DNA of 16,838 nucleotides, taken from NCBI GenBank assembly GCA_964446595.1, contig CAYUPY010000029.1, positions 1-16,838 of the forward strand. Direction: 5' to 3'. The position numbers and the translations under genes are program-made. Shown one piece after another: positions 7,026-13,965 of this stretch. The first letter of the stretch is position 1; every line of letters starts with the position of its first letter. Below the pieces are notes generated by a model that made no database searches, was not told the origin of the DNA, and was given only the letters and a program-made list of their open reading frames with translations. The stretch comes from CAYUPY01 sp964446595. GTDB lineage: Bacteria > Patescibacteriota > Dojkabacteria > J137 > JAEUSD01.

Positions 7026-8195
7026 ATGACGCAAAGATTACAAAATTTACTCTCTGAGCAGGGACTAGAAGCATACCTAGTTTATGATTTTCGCGGTAGT
7101 AATTACGTCGGGCGCAAAGCCCTGGGCTTTGCGCCCGACACAACACGCAAATGGGTTGCTTTGATCACTGCTGATGCTGTCAGGTGGTTGATTCCAGCAC
7201 TTGAGGCATCATATTTCGATCCCTATCCTGGCGAAAAGTTGGTCTATCGCACTTTCTCTGAGTTTGAAGCATATCTAAAGGCATTGATTAGTAATTTGAA
7301 CACTTTAGCAATCGATACCTCTAGCGAAAATGCTGTTGCTGTTTTGGATATTATGCCTGCAGGTTTTATGCAATTACTTAAGCGTATAAACCCTGGACTA
7401 AAATTAGTGAGTGCTGGCGACTTTACGGCGGCAATTTCCTCCACTTGGGGTGAGAAAGGTTTGGTAACTCACCAAAGAGCAACAGCAGGTATCAACCAAG
7501 CACGCGAAGCATTACTTGAGCTTCTAGCGCAAAAAATGCGTGATCAAAAACCAATTACCGATTACGAGGCCACTAATTTTGTGCTTGAGCAGTATGATAA
7601 GGCGGGTATCTACAGTGAAGATGGCATTTGCATTGTTTCTACAAACGCGCAGACAGGTAACCCGCATTATTGGGCAAAGCCAGACTCAGCAAAACTAATT
7701 AAGCCCAACTCGGTCTTATTGATGGATATGTGGGCAAAGCAAAAAGATAATCCCGAGGCAATTTATTCAGATTCGACCTTTATGGGGTGGATTGGACCCG
7801 ATCCCATCCCACAAAAGGTGCAGGAGATTTGGGATATTGTCCGCAAGGCTCGCGATATCGGGATCGATTTAGTCGACAAAGAGTCGAAAAATGGTGTTGA
7901 GGGCTGGCAAGTTGACCGGGCTGTGCGCGACTATATTATTAAAGCTGGCTATGGAGACTACTTTATTCACCGCACCGGCCACTCAATGGATAGGCAGGAG
8001 CACGGAAGTGGTGCGGATTTGGATGATTATGAGAAACATGATACACGCAAGCTTTTAACTGATAGCGGCTTTTCGATTGAGCCGGGCATTTATCTACCAG
8101 AGTTTGGGGTGCGTAGTGAGATAGACATGTATATTGACCCCCAGGGAAAGGCTAGTGTTACAACCTACAAGCAAGATCAACTTTTTATTATCTAG
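7026..8195 (+). CDS. M24-family metallopeptidase (Xaa-Pro aminopeptidase type)
   Basis: The 389-residue protein has the two-domain layout of creatinase / Xaa-Pro peptidases. An N-terminal domain (about 1-145) is followed by the pita-bread catalytic domain. All five metal ligands are present: D234 (LMDMW), D249 (YSDST), H319 (HRTGHSM), E352 (SIEPG) and E365 (RSEID). H214 (GNPHYW) and H326 (QEHGSG) sit where catalytic histidines are expected. It should remove an N-terminal residue before proline, or hydrolyse a related dipeptide, using two metal ions in the cytoplasm; no signal peptide is present. The cupin gene starts two bases after the stop, so they form an operon. Codons 28-38 contain a perfect GC-rich palindrome (7107-7139). 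Confidence 0.92.
   Translation: MTQRLQNLLSEQGLEAYLVYDFRGSNYVGRKALGFAPDTTRKWVALITADAVRWLIPALEASYFDPYPGEKLVYRTFSEFEAYLKALISNLNTLAIDTSSENAVAVLDIMPAGFMQLLKRINPGLKLVSAGDFTAAISSTWGEKGLVTHQRATAGINQAREALLELLAQKMRDQKPITDYEATNFVLEQYDKAGIYSEDGICIVSTNAQTGNPHYWAKPDSAKLIKPNSVLLMDMWAKQKDNPEAIYSDSTFMGWIGPDPIPQKVQEIWDIVRKARDIGIDLVDKESKNGVEGWQVDRAVRDYIIKAGYGDYFIHRTGHSMDRQEHGSGADLDDYEKHDTRKLLTDSGFSIEPGIYLPEFGVRSEIDMYIDPQGKASVTTYKQDQLFII
7107..7139. repeat. Perfect 33-base palindrome inside the peptidase gene
   Basis: The arm GTCGGGCGCAAAGCCC (7107-7122) and its exact reverse complement (7124-7139) flank a single T. It is far more GC-rich than its surroundings and encodes residues 28-38 (VGRKALGFAPD) without disturbing the frame. 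In mRNA it could form a very stable hairpin near the 5' end. Confidence 0.9.
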
Positions 8196-8197
8196 AT

Positions 8198-8554
8198 ATG
8201 AACATTCAGCGCAAAAAGTACCAACTAGAGGATGATTCTCTCGTAGAAACTTTTAAGCTTTTTCCGCCTGACTCGGAAGGTGAAATATATTTTGCTACAG
8301 TAGAGATGAATGGTAATTACCCCACGGAGGGTTCGATTGCAAAGAACTTTAAACGAGATGAGTATTTTCTGGTGATTGAAGGGGAATTTGAGATTACCGT
8401 GGACGGGAAAGTAAATAAACTGAAGGCTGGAGATGGTTGTTTAGCGCTAGAAGGCTCGCAGTATCTAACAAAAGGTAATGGCAAAATCCTTGTATTTGTA
8501 CGAGATCAGGAAGGCGGGAAGAGTGAAATAGTTCCTCTTCTCTCAGGTATATAG
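8198..8554 (+). CDS. Cupin-domain protein
   Basis: This 118-residue protein is a single cupin. The first motif region covers about NYPTEGSIAKNFKRDEYFLVIEGEFEI and the second covers VDGKVNKLKAGDGCLALEGSQYLTKG. The G(X)5-7PXG-type turn is replaced by LKAGDGCLA, and the His residues that normally bind metal in cupin motif 1 are absent (KRDEY in their place). It may bind a small ligand without a metal, or serve as a partner of the peptidase. The ATG is two bases after the peptidase stop, so translation is coupled. No signal peptide or membrane segment is present. The 84 bases between its stop and the convergent GNAT gene hold no clear terminator. Confidence 0.75.
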   Translation: MNIQRKKYQLEDDSLVETFKLFPPDSEGEIYFATVEMNGNYPTEGSIAKNFKRDEYFLVIEGEFEITVDGKVNKLKAGDGCLALEGSQYLTKGNGKILVFVRDQEGGKSEIVPLLSGI

Positions 8555-8638
8555 CACATATTGATTAAAGATCGAATAACTTTACTGCACTACAATCTGC
8601 GTGACGTAAATATCTTTTGTATAGTAGTTCTCGGTGAG

Positions 8639-9445
8639 CTAGTCTGGTAGGTAGTACTCGTATCTCGCCATCTCGTTATATCCTTGTTTCTGGATACTAT
8701 GCCAGGAATCACTTTCTTGTCCAGTTATTACGTAGATTTGAGATATTCCAAGTTCTACAGCTTTTTTTGTGCGCCCATAGACCATTTGGGTATGGATGCC
8801 ACGGCGGCGATATTCGGGATGAACACCTGAGTTAGTCAAGTAGGCGATGTTTAGTTCTGTTGAATAGATTGCTGCTGCGTAGCTGATGGGTTTTTCGTGC
8901 ATGTAGCCAAGGTAAATACGAGTTTTATTGCTTTGGTCTTGGTTTTGGCTGGCGGAAAAGAGCATTTCAGCAAACTCACCTGCTACCGCCAGCCAAACCT
9001 CCTTACCGTGTATTTCTTCTACTAGCTGCTTGTATGCTGGAAAGTTTTCGGTAGTCACAGTTTTTAGCTCAAAACCTAGTATTTCTGTTGGTGGTTCGCC
9101 CAAAGGGGATGACTCCAAGTCCCGCAGCATGTGTGCATCTCCACCATTATGCTTTAAACCCAGCTCATTCAGATGCTGTTCAAACTCAACTTGATCGGTT
9201 TGATTTATATAAAAAGCAAAGTTGACTTTAGCATTCTTCCACTCCTCTACTGTTTGTCTTACCTTTTGCCAATCTAGTTCCTCTAGACTGACTGCGGGTG
9301 AAATCAAATCATACCAGTGATAGTTTATGTGTGATCTTGCTAGCCACAAGCCGCCTTCCTGCCTGAGCTCTTTATAAATCGGGCCTTCATGTAGTTTTAA
9401 ATGTTGCTCAAACAATTCCACTTTATACCACCCAACTCCAAGCAT
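8639..9445 (-). CDS. GNAT-family N-acetyltransferase
   Basis: The C-terminal half (about 127-266) is a GNAT domain: a strand ending IAYLTNSGVHPEY, then the acetyl-CoA loop RRRGIH (213-218) and helix TQMVYGRTKKAVELG, then ISQIYVITGQESDSWHSIQKQGYNEMARYEYYL, the typical last strand-helix-strand. The last loop residue is His where Gly or Ala is usual. Residues 1-120 are an extra alpha/beta region, perhaps a degenerate second GNAT domain; with it the protein is longer than single-domain members (about 150). The acceptor is unknown. The ATG at 9445 overlaps the end of the preceding gene by 23 bases. A GTG at 9421, one base after that gene's stop, is an equally credible start. It is the third gene of the fur-family operon. 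Confidence 0.82.
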   Translation of the reverse strand: MLGVGWYKVELFEQHLKLHEGPIYKELRQEGGLWLARSHINYHWYDLISPAVSLEELDWQKVRQTVEEWKNAKVNFAFYINQTDQVEFEQHLNELGLKHNGGDAHMLRDLESSPLGEPPTEILGFELKTVTTENFPAYKQLVEEIHGKEVWLAVAGEFAEMLFSASQNQDQSNKTRIYLGYMHEKPISYAAAIYSTELNIAYLTNSGVHPEYRRRGIHTQMVYGRTKKAVELGISQIYVITGQESDSWHSIQKQGYNEMARYEYYLPD

Positions 9446-9806
9446 AAACCACTGTAAATACGTTCAGTCCCAGCCCTACGATGATTAAAAAGCGATCATA
9501 ATGGGATTTGTAGGTGGGGAGGCCAATCACGTTGAATAGAAACATGACAATGGCGGCAATGATGTTCACGGTGCGGTTTGTGGCAGCTGGCAAAAGAAAT
9601 GTTACTAGGATCATTGCGATGGGTATTAGCATCATGATTGAGGCGAATAACCAAGTGGCTTGGTTCATTTGCGACATCTCCTCTTTATATTTATGGATGT
9701 CGCCACTAAAAACCCTCAGCACGTCGCCCAACAAATACACGAGCATTAAACAAATCCAAATGGCGGCCAGAAAAATGGTGGTGGAGTCAATATAGGTTGT
9801 GATCAT
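9423..9806 (-). CDS. DUF6326-like small membrane protein
   Basis: The 127-residue protein has four hydrophobic segments at about 11-31, 52-72, 79-97 and 105-125. Features recalling DUF6326 are the first segment IWICLMLVYLLGDVLRV, the second with IPIAMILVTFLLP, the following ATNRTVNIIAAI, and the closing VFTVVYAWSWV. The function of that family is not known to me. It starts 13 bases after the stop of the Fur-family gene. An inverted repeat (9805-9823) covers this gap and its ATG, which may control translation or bind a regulator. It is probably co-transcribed with the regulator and the acetyltransferase. Confidence 0.65.
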   Translation of the reverse strand: MITTYIDSTTIFLAAIWICLMLVYLLGDVLRVFSGDIHKYKEEMSQMNQATWLFASIMMLIPIAMILVTFLLPAATNRTVNIIAAIVMFLFNVIGLPTYKSHYDRFLIIVGLGLNVFTVVYAWSWVV

Positions 9807-9823
9807 AGGTTATTGTAACCTAT
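9805..9823. promoter_or_regulatory. Perfect inverted repeat at the regulator / membrane-protein junction
   Basis: ATAGGTTA-TTG-TAACCTAT has perfect 8-base arms and a three-base centre. It covers the stop of the Fur-family gene and the first bases of the next ATG. In RNA the hairpin would partly hide the start codon; in DNA the 8-3-8 layout, with the same TTG centre, resembles the operator at 10190-10206. Either role is inferred. Confidence 0.5.
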
Positions 9824-10164
9824 TTGCACTTCCCCTTCACGATTATTTCCACATCCTCTATCTCGAAGTCTGCTACGTCTATCAGGTGCATGATCTTTTC
9901 TTTATCTAGTTTGAAGTGACGTACTTCGCCACAGTTTTCGCATACAGCATGGTCGTGACCGTCGTGATTTAGTTCATACATGCTTTCGCCGCGGTGCAAT
10001 CGCAGTTCTTTAATAATGCTCTCCTCCACAAAACGATTCAGGTTGCGGTAAATTGTGGCCAGGTCAAATTCTGGCAGCCGATCGTGAATCTGTTGAGCTG
10101 TAAAAGCTCCGTGGTGCGCTTCAAAGAAGTTTTTCAGTTGTGTTCTGCTTTTGGTTGTACGCAT
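9820..10164 (-). CDS. Fur-family metal-responsive transcriptional regulator
   Basis: This 114-residue protein is short for the family (usually 130-150). The winged helix is complete (FTAQQIHDRLPEFDLATIYRNLNRFVEESIIKEL, recognition helix about 35-47). The hinge and metal region shows HDGHDHAVCENCGEV, with H67, H70 and H72 for the regulatory metal and C75-x-x-C78 for the structural zinc site. It ends GKCK, so the C-terminal CxxC is cut to a single Cys (C113). Whether it senses Fe, Zn, Mn or peroxide cannot be told. Two copies of a 17-base inverted repeat lie upstream, between it and the divergent operon, and are its likely operators. It heads a minus-strand operon with a membrane protein and a GNAT enzyme. 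Confidence 0.92.
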   Translation of the reverse strand: MRTTKSRTQLKNFFEAHHGAFTAQQIHDRLPEFDLATIYRNLNRFVEESIIKELRLHRGESMYELNHDGHDHAVCENCGEVRHFKLDKEKIMHLIDVADFEIEDVEIIVKGKCK

Positions 10165-10189
10165 TATCAGTTTTTATCCTAGCCAATAC

Positions 10190-10206
10190 TTGCGAATTGT
10201 TCGCAA
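10190..10206. promoter_or_regulatory. Candidate Fur-family operator 1
   Basis: TTGCGAATTGTTCGCAA is a perfect 7-3-7 inverted repeat, 25 bases upstream of the regulator's ATG and in the position of its -35 region. It suggests autorepression. It shares its layout and about two thirds of its bases with operator 2. Confidence 0.65.
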
Positions 10207-10222
10207 AAATAGTAATATCTTT

Positions 10223-10239
10223 TTGCAAGTGATTTGCAG
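10223..10239. promoter_or_regulatory. Candidate Fur-family operator 2
   Basis: TTGCAAGTGATTTGCAG aligns with operator 1 to give TTGCRARTKRTTYGCAR. It starts 33 bases after operator 1, about three helical turns, and lies just upstream of the -10 at 10242, so binding would block the four-gene operon. Confidence 0.6.
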
Positions 10240-10241
10240 AT

Positions 10242-10247
10242 TATAAT
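10242..10247 (+). promoter_or_regulatory. -10 element of the four-gene operon
   Basis: A perfect TATAAT lies 20 bases before the ATG at 10268 and three bases after operator 2. The -35 region would fall within or next to the operator. No Shine-Dalgarno motif follows. Confidence 0.55.
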
Positions 10248-10267
10248 ATATTTACTAAATTGATTCA

Positions 10268-11221
10268 ATGAGAATAGCATTTGTAGGAAAAGGTGGTAGC
10301 GGTAAAAGCACTACTACCGCTCTGTTTACAAGATACTTACAATCTAAAAACGAGCAGCTGTTGCTAATCGATGCTGACTTGAATATTCACATGCCGCATC
10401 TTTTGGACATAGACTATGATAAAAGTAAGTCGTTGTCTTTGGGCGAAAACGTAACTGATATTCGGGAACACCTACGTGGTAAAAACACCAGAATCAAGAG
10501 TATTGCTGAAATTTATAAAACTACACCACCTGCAAGGGGCTCCAATCTGATTAAGCTTGATGTGGATGACCATATTATCTCTTCTTTTGCCGAGAAGTTT
10601 GCGGACAATTCATATTTTATGTTCGTCGGGACATACGAAAATGGCGAGATAGGTAGGAGCTGTTACCATACTAATCTTTCAATATTCGAGAATATTTTGT
10701 CGCATCTTAAGCTAGCGGAGAATCAATGGTTGGTGGCAGACATGGTAGCGGGGATTGACGCGTTTTCAAACACTTTACACGCTCAGTTTGATGCAATTGT
10801 TCTAGTTGTTGAACCTAGCATTGAAAGTATTGAGGTATTCAAACAATACAAAGAAATGCTGAGTGTGTCTGGTAACTATGAAGATTTGTTGGTGGTAGCC
10901 AACAAAATTGAAGACCAGGATGATTTGGACTTCATTAAAGCAAGAATCGATACGGAGAAACTAGCTGGCGCTTTTGGGATAAACCCTCAAATAAAGAAAG
11001 CCAGACAACAAGGTAAAAGCATCACTTTAAATCTGCTAGATGAAGACGGTCTGGCAACAACGGAGAAAATCTACAGCAGGAGTTTAGAGTTGCAAAAGAC
11101 GCCTAGCGAAATGTTGTCACGGCTGCATGCGCTGCACTTAAAGTATATTGATCAAAACTACGTTAAGCTTGCCGTAGGTGATATTAGTCATCAAATTGAT
11201 CCAGATTTTAAGTATGAGTAA
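10268..11221 (+). CDS. CooC-like P-loop ATPase (SIMIBI class)
   Basis: The 317-residue protein starts with a deviant Walker A, FVGKGGSGKSTT (K8 signature Lys, K13 P-loop Lys), then LLLIDADLN (switch I, D35/D37) and WLVADMVAGID (Walker B, D158). The segment GRSCYHTNLSIFENILSHL (130-147) and VVEPSIESIEV resemble CooC, the nickel-insertion ATPase of carbon monoxide dehydrogenase. CooC has a CxC metal-binding pair there; here it is C132-Y-H134, so metal binding may be kept with a Cys/His pair or changed. No CODH is in the window. I infer an ATP-driven dimer that delivers a metal or cofactor, perhaps to a product of the operon it heads. Its last 8 bases overlap the next gene (ATGAGTAA). Confidence 0.8.
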   Translation: MRIAFVGKGGSGKSTTTALFTRYLQSKNEQLLLIDADLNIHMPHLLDIDYDKSKSLSLGENVTDIREHLRGKNTRIKSIAEIYKTTPPARGSNLIKLDVDDHIISSFAEKFADNSYFMFVGTYENGEIGRSCYHTNLSIFENILSHLKLAENQWLVADMVAGIDAFSNTLHAQFDAIVLVVEPSIESIEVFKQYKEMLSVSGNYEDLLVVANKIEDQDDLDFIKARIDTEKLAGAFGINPQIKKARQQGKSITLNLLDEDGLATTEKIYSRSLELQKTPSEMLSRLHALHLKYIDQNYVKLAVGDISHQIDPDFKYE

Positions 11222-12662
11222 TCTATATCTTGATCCGATTATCCATCCTGATTGGGAGGGATTCTTGAATGATGAGAAGTTTGTTAACTCGTTGGTAAGA
11301 GCGCACGGCTCACCGCTTAACATCCTAATGCCTGCCATTGCCGAGGAAAACTTGAGTGGGTTTGAAGAGACACTAAAGAAGCACAAGCTAAAACATAGAG
11401 TTTATTATGCCCACAAAGCGAATAAATCGAGTGCAGTGGTAAAGCAGTTAAGTAACACTTCTGCTTTTATTGATGTTGCCTCTGCAGCAGAATTAAGCTC
11501 AGCCTTGGCAAACGGGTTCACTGGCGACCGCATCGAGGCGACAGGCCCCAAGAATAAAGAGTTTATTTTACTTTGTCTGCAGCACGGGGTGGTGATTAAT
11601 GTTGATGATCTTTCGGAGTTGGAATTGATTCAACAATTATCAAGTCAGTTGAGGAAAAGAGAAGAAAGGATTAAAGTTCTTATTCGTATTGGTGAGTTCA
11701 ATCATACTCATAGTAATATAATTCAAAAAGACTCAAGGTTTGGCCTGAAAATAAAGGATATACTACCAGCGTTGCAGCTCTTGAAAGATAATGAGCAAAC
11801 CTTAGAATTATTGGGGTTCTCCTTTCATTTAGCCACAATTAGTACCAAAGAGAGAGTTTATGCTGTGGAAAACTGCATTGGTTACGTGAATGACTCCATA
11901 AAAATGGGCCTGAATCCTAGAGTAATTAATATTGGGGGAGGTTTTAGCTTTAGCTTTCTAAAAAGTTCCCAGCAGTGGGAAACCTACATCAGTTATTTAA
12001 AAGAATCTATTGTAAAAGCTGATAAAGAGTTGATGACGTGGAATAACTCTGGTCTGGGTTTTAGATCGGAAAAAGGAACCTTAAAAGGAGCACCTGCTTT
12101 CTCTGATTTTTACGTTTCGCAAACGCCATTTCTGGAGCTAGAAAATGTGCTTGAATTTATTTCCCCCAAGTTTGGGGTTAAGATAGCAGATCTTCTAGTA
12201 GAAAGTGGTTTAGAGATTTATGTGGAGCCGGGCAGATCCATGTTAAACCAGGTGGGCATTACTGCCACAAAAGTAACTTCCATCAAGACAACACCTAAAG
12301 GAGAGAACCTAATCTTGGTTGATATGAACAGATCCAATCTTAATTCTCAGGATTTGGAGTATTTTGCAGACCCGATTTTGTTAAAAGAGGAAGAATCAAA
12401 AGTAGAAAGTGAAGAGGCATTTTCATGCTTTATAGCTGGAAATTTGTGCTTACCCCATGATTTTCTAGCTAGAAGAAAGTTTTTTCTGAAAACAAAACCA
12501 CAAGTAGGTGACGTTCTGATATTCGTTAATACGGCTGGTTACTTTATGGATTTTGCTGAAAGTAGCCCCATCATGCACCCTACGGCACAAAAGATTGCGT
12601 TAAGAAAAACTGATGATGGCTACGAATGGTTTGATGACAGTAAATATACATTTTTAAAATAA
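11214..12662 (+). CDS. Fold-III PLP-dependent decarboxylase (LysA / Y4yA-like)
   Basis: This 482-residue enzyme has the marks of the alanine-racemase-fold decarboxylases. They are YYAHKANK with PLP Lys68; DVASAAEL; GFSFH (H205), which stacks on PLP; INIGGGFSF; EPGR (338-341) for the phosphate; and GNLCLPHD with C412 plus NTAGYFMDF (Tyr443) from the partner subunit. Compared with diaminopimelate decarboxylase it has an insert of about 35 residues (275-312: TWNNSGLGF...PFLELENVL), as I recall for the Y4yA subfamily, often found with cysteine-synthase-like genes; that placement is from memory. Substrate unknown: an amino acid or conjugate with a D-configured carbon is the family norm. I chose the ATG at 11214, which overlaps the previous stop; ORF sequence upstream of it is not needed. 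The next gene starts four bases after its stop. Confidence 0.82.
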   Translation: MSNLYLDPIIHPDWEGFLNDEKFVNSLVRAHGSPLNILMPAIAEENLSGFEETLKKHKLKHRVYYAHKANKSSAVVKQLSNTSAFIDVASAAELSSALANGFTGDRIEATGPKNKEFILLCLQHGVVINVDDLSELELIQQLSSQLRKREERIKVLIRIGEFNHTHSNIIQKDSRFGLKIKDILPALQLLKDNEQTLELLGFSFHLATISTKERVYAVENCIGYVNDSIKMGLNPRVINIGGGFSFSFLKSSQQWETYISYLKESIVKADKELMTWNNSGLGFRSEKGTLKGAPAFSDFYVSQTPFLELENVLEFISPKFGVKIADLLVESGLEIYVEPGRSMLNQVGITATKVTSIKTTPKGENLILVDMNRSNLNSQDLEYFADPILLKEEESKVESEEAFSCFIAGNLCLPHDFLARRKFFLKTKPQVGDVLIFVNTAGYFMDFAESSPIMHPTAQKIALRKTDDGYEWFDDSKYTFLK

Positions 12663-12666
12663 ACAA

Positions 12667-13965
12667 ATGATAGTTGAAGAAATTACACAATTAATTGGTC
12701 ACACCCCCTTGTTAAAGATTAATTCAAAAATACATGGGATTAAGAACTTAAATGTCTACGCGAAGCTAGAGCTGTTTAATCCATGGGGCTCCGTTAAGGA
12801 TAGAACTGCCCTCGGCATGCTGACAGGCCAGCTTGATGAACTTAAAGAGGGCAAGAAAAGAGTCATTGAGCTCTCATCTAGCAATACGGCCAAAGCTTTG
12901 CAGATGCTGTCACAACTGAACGGCTCAAGTACAAAAACAATTACCAATAGAATAAAAGTTCCTGAGCAAAGAGATATTTTGAAGCTAGTTGGCACAGAAA
13001 TTCAAGAGTTGCCGGGTAAATCTGAGTGTTATGACCCAAATGATCCCAACGATCCGATGAAGTATATTCAGGATGAAATTAGCACTAATCCAAACGGATA
13101 TCTTCACACGGATCAATACAATAATAAGAATAATTATAAAATACACTTTGAGCGGACCGGCCCGGAGATTGCGGCAGAACTCAATAATGTTAGTTTCGTG
13201 ATAGGCGGGGTTGGCACAAATGGCTCAATAATGGGCATCTCTGAGGCATTAAAACTTACAAACAGCGATCTAAAAAGTGTTGGGGTGGTTTCAGATAAAG
13301 ACGATTTTATACCTGGGATCAGAAACAAAGACGAAGTTTTGGAAGTGGGACTATTTGATCCTGCATACTATGAGGAAATTCTGACTGTAAACTCTCAGGA
13401 GGCAGTAGACTACTCCTTAAAATTAATCAGAGAGCAAGGGTTGTTGGCAGGCCCAACTACAGGTGCTAGTTTGGCAGGGATTGTTAAATATTTTGAGGAC
13501 AAAGAGCTAACAGAAGAGACCAATGTTGTATTTATCGCTTGCGATAGAGCCGAGTTCTACCTGTCGTACTACAAAGAAAGAAGGCCGGAAATATTCGCCG
13601 AGGCAAAAAAAGCTAGTTGGATTGATGAGCTAGATCCTGTAGCTGAGGTCGAGATCTCAGCTGCAGAAATGCAGTCAATGCTAGCGGCTGAAGTACCGCT
13701 GATAGTGGATACAAGGAATCCGTTATCCTTTAAAGCTGGTCACATTGAGGGCTCAATGAATCTTCCGTTTGATACACTAGATTCGTTGCTAAATGAGACC
13801 AATCCATTTTGTAAGCATCATAAGATAGTATTTATCTGTGCTGTAGGCGAAAAATCAAAAATGGTAGCTTCTTATTTTCATCATAAAGGGTATCAATGCT
13901 ATAGCCTACAAGAGGGCGTAAATGGGTGGAGAGACTCTGGTTACAAGTTAGAGAACGACTTATGA
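12667..13965 (+). CDS. Cysteine-synthase-like PLP enzyme fused to a rhodanese domain
   Basis: Residues 1-315 are a fold-II PLP enzyme of the cysteine synthase / SbnA type: GHTPLLKI, FNPWGSVKDR with PLP Lys44, the substrate loop SSSNTAKA (70-77, usually SGNTG), phosphate loop GVGTNGS (181-187, usually GTGGT) and GPTTGAS (262-268, usually SSGA). Residues 327-428 are a rhodanese: IVDTRNPLSFKAGHIEGSMNLP, then FICAVGEKSK with catalytic Cys391. The usual length for CysK alone is about 310. The fusion suggests sulfur is passed from a persulfide on Cys391 to the PLP site, where it would replace an O-linked group on an activated serine. Changes in the substrate loop mean the acceptor may not be O-acetylserine. 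The stop (TGA) overlaps the ATG of the desulfurase gene, so the two are translationally coupled. Confidence 0.88.
   Translation: MIVEEITQLIGHTPLLKINSKIHGIKNLNVYAKLELFNPWGSVKDRTALGMLTGQLDELKEGKKRVIELSSSNTAKALQMLSQLNGSSTKTITNRIKVPEQRDILKLVGTEIQELPGKSECYDPNDPNDPMKYIQDEISTNPNGYLHTDQYNNKNNYKIHFERTGPEIAAELNNVSFVIGGVGTNGSIMGISEALKLTNSDLKSVGVVSDKDDFIPGIRNKDEVLEVGLFDPAYYEEILTVNSQEAVDYSLKLIREQGLLAGPTTGASLAGIVKYFEDKELTEETNVVFIACDRAEFYLSYYKERRPEIFAEAKKASWIDELDPVAEVEISAAEMQSMLAAEVPLIVDTRNPLSFKAGHIEGSMNLPFDTLDSLLNETNPFCKHHKIVFICAVGEKSKMVASYFHHKGYQCYSLQEGVNGWRDSGYKLENDL

Noticed and set aside
8555..8638. Search for a terminator between the convergent cupin and GNAT genes
   Set aside because: No stem longer than a few bases followed by a T run is visible.
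8928..9194. Open frame antisense to the GNAT gene (88 codons)
   Set aside because: The residues are Ser/Pro/Cys-rich with no motif, and the opposite strand encodes a recognisable enzyme.
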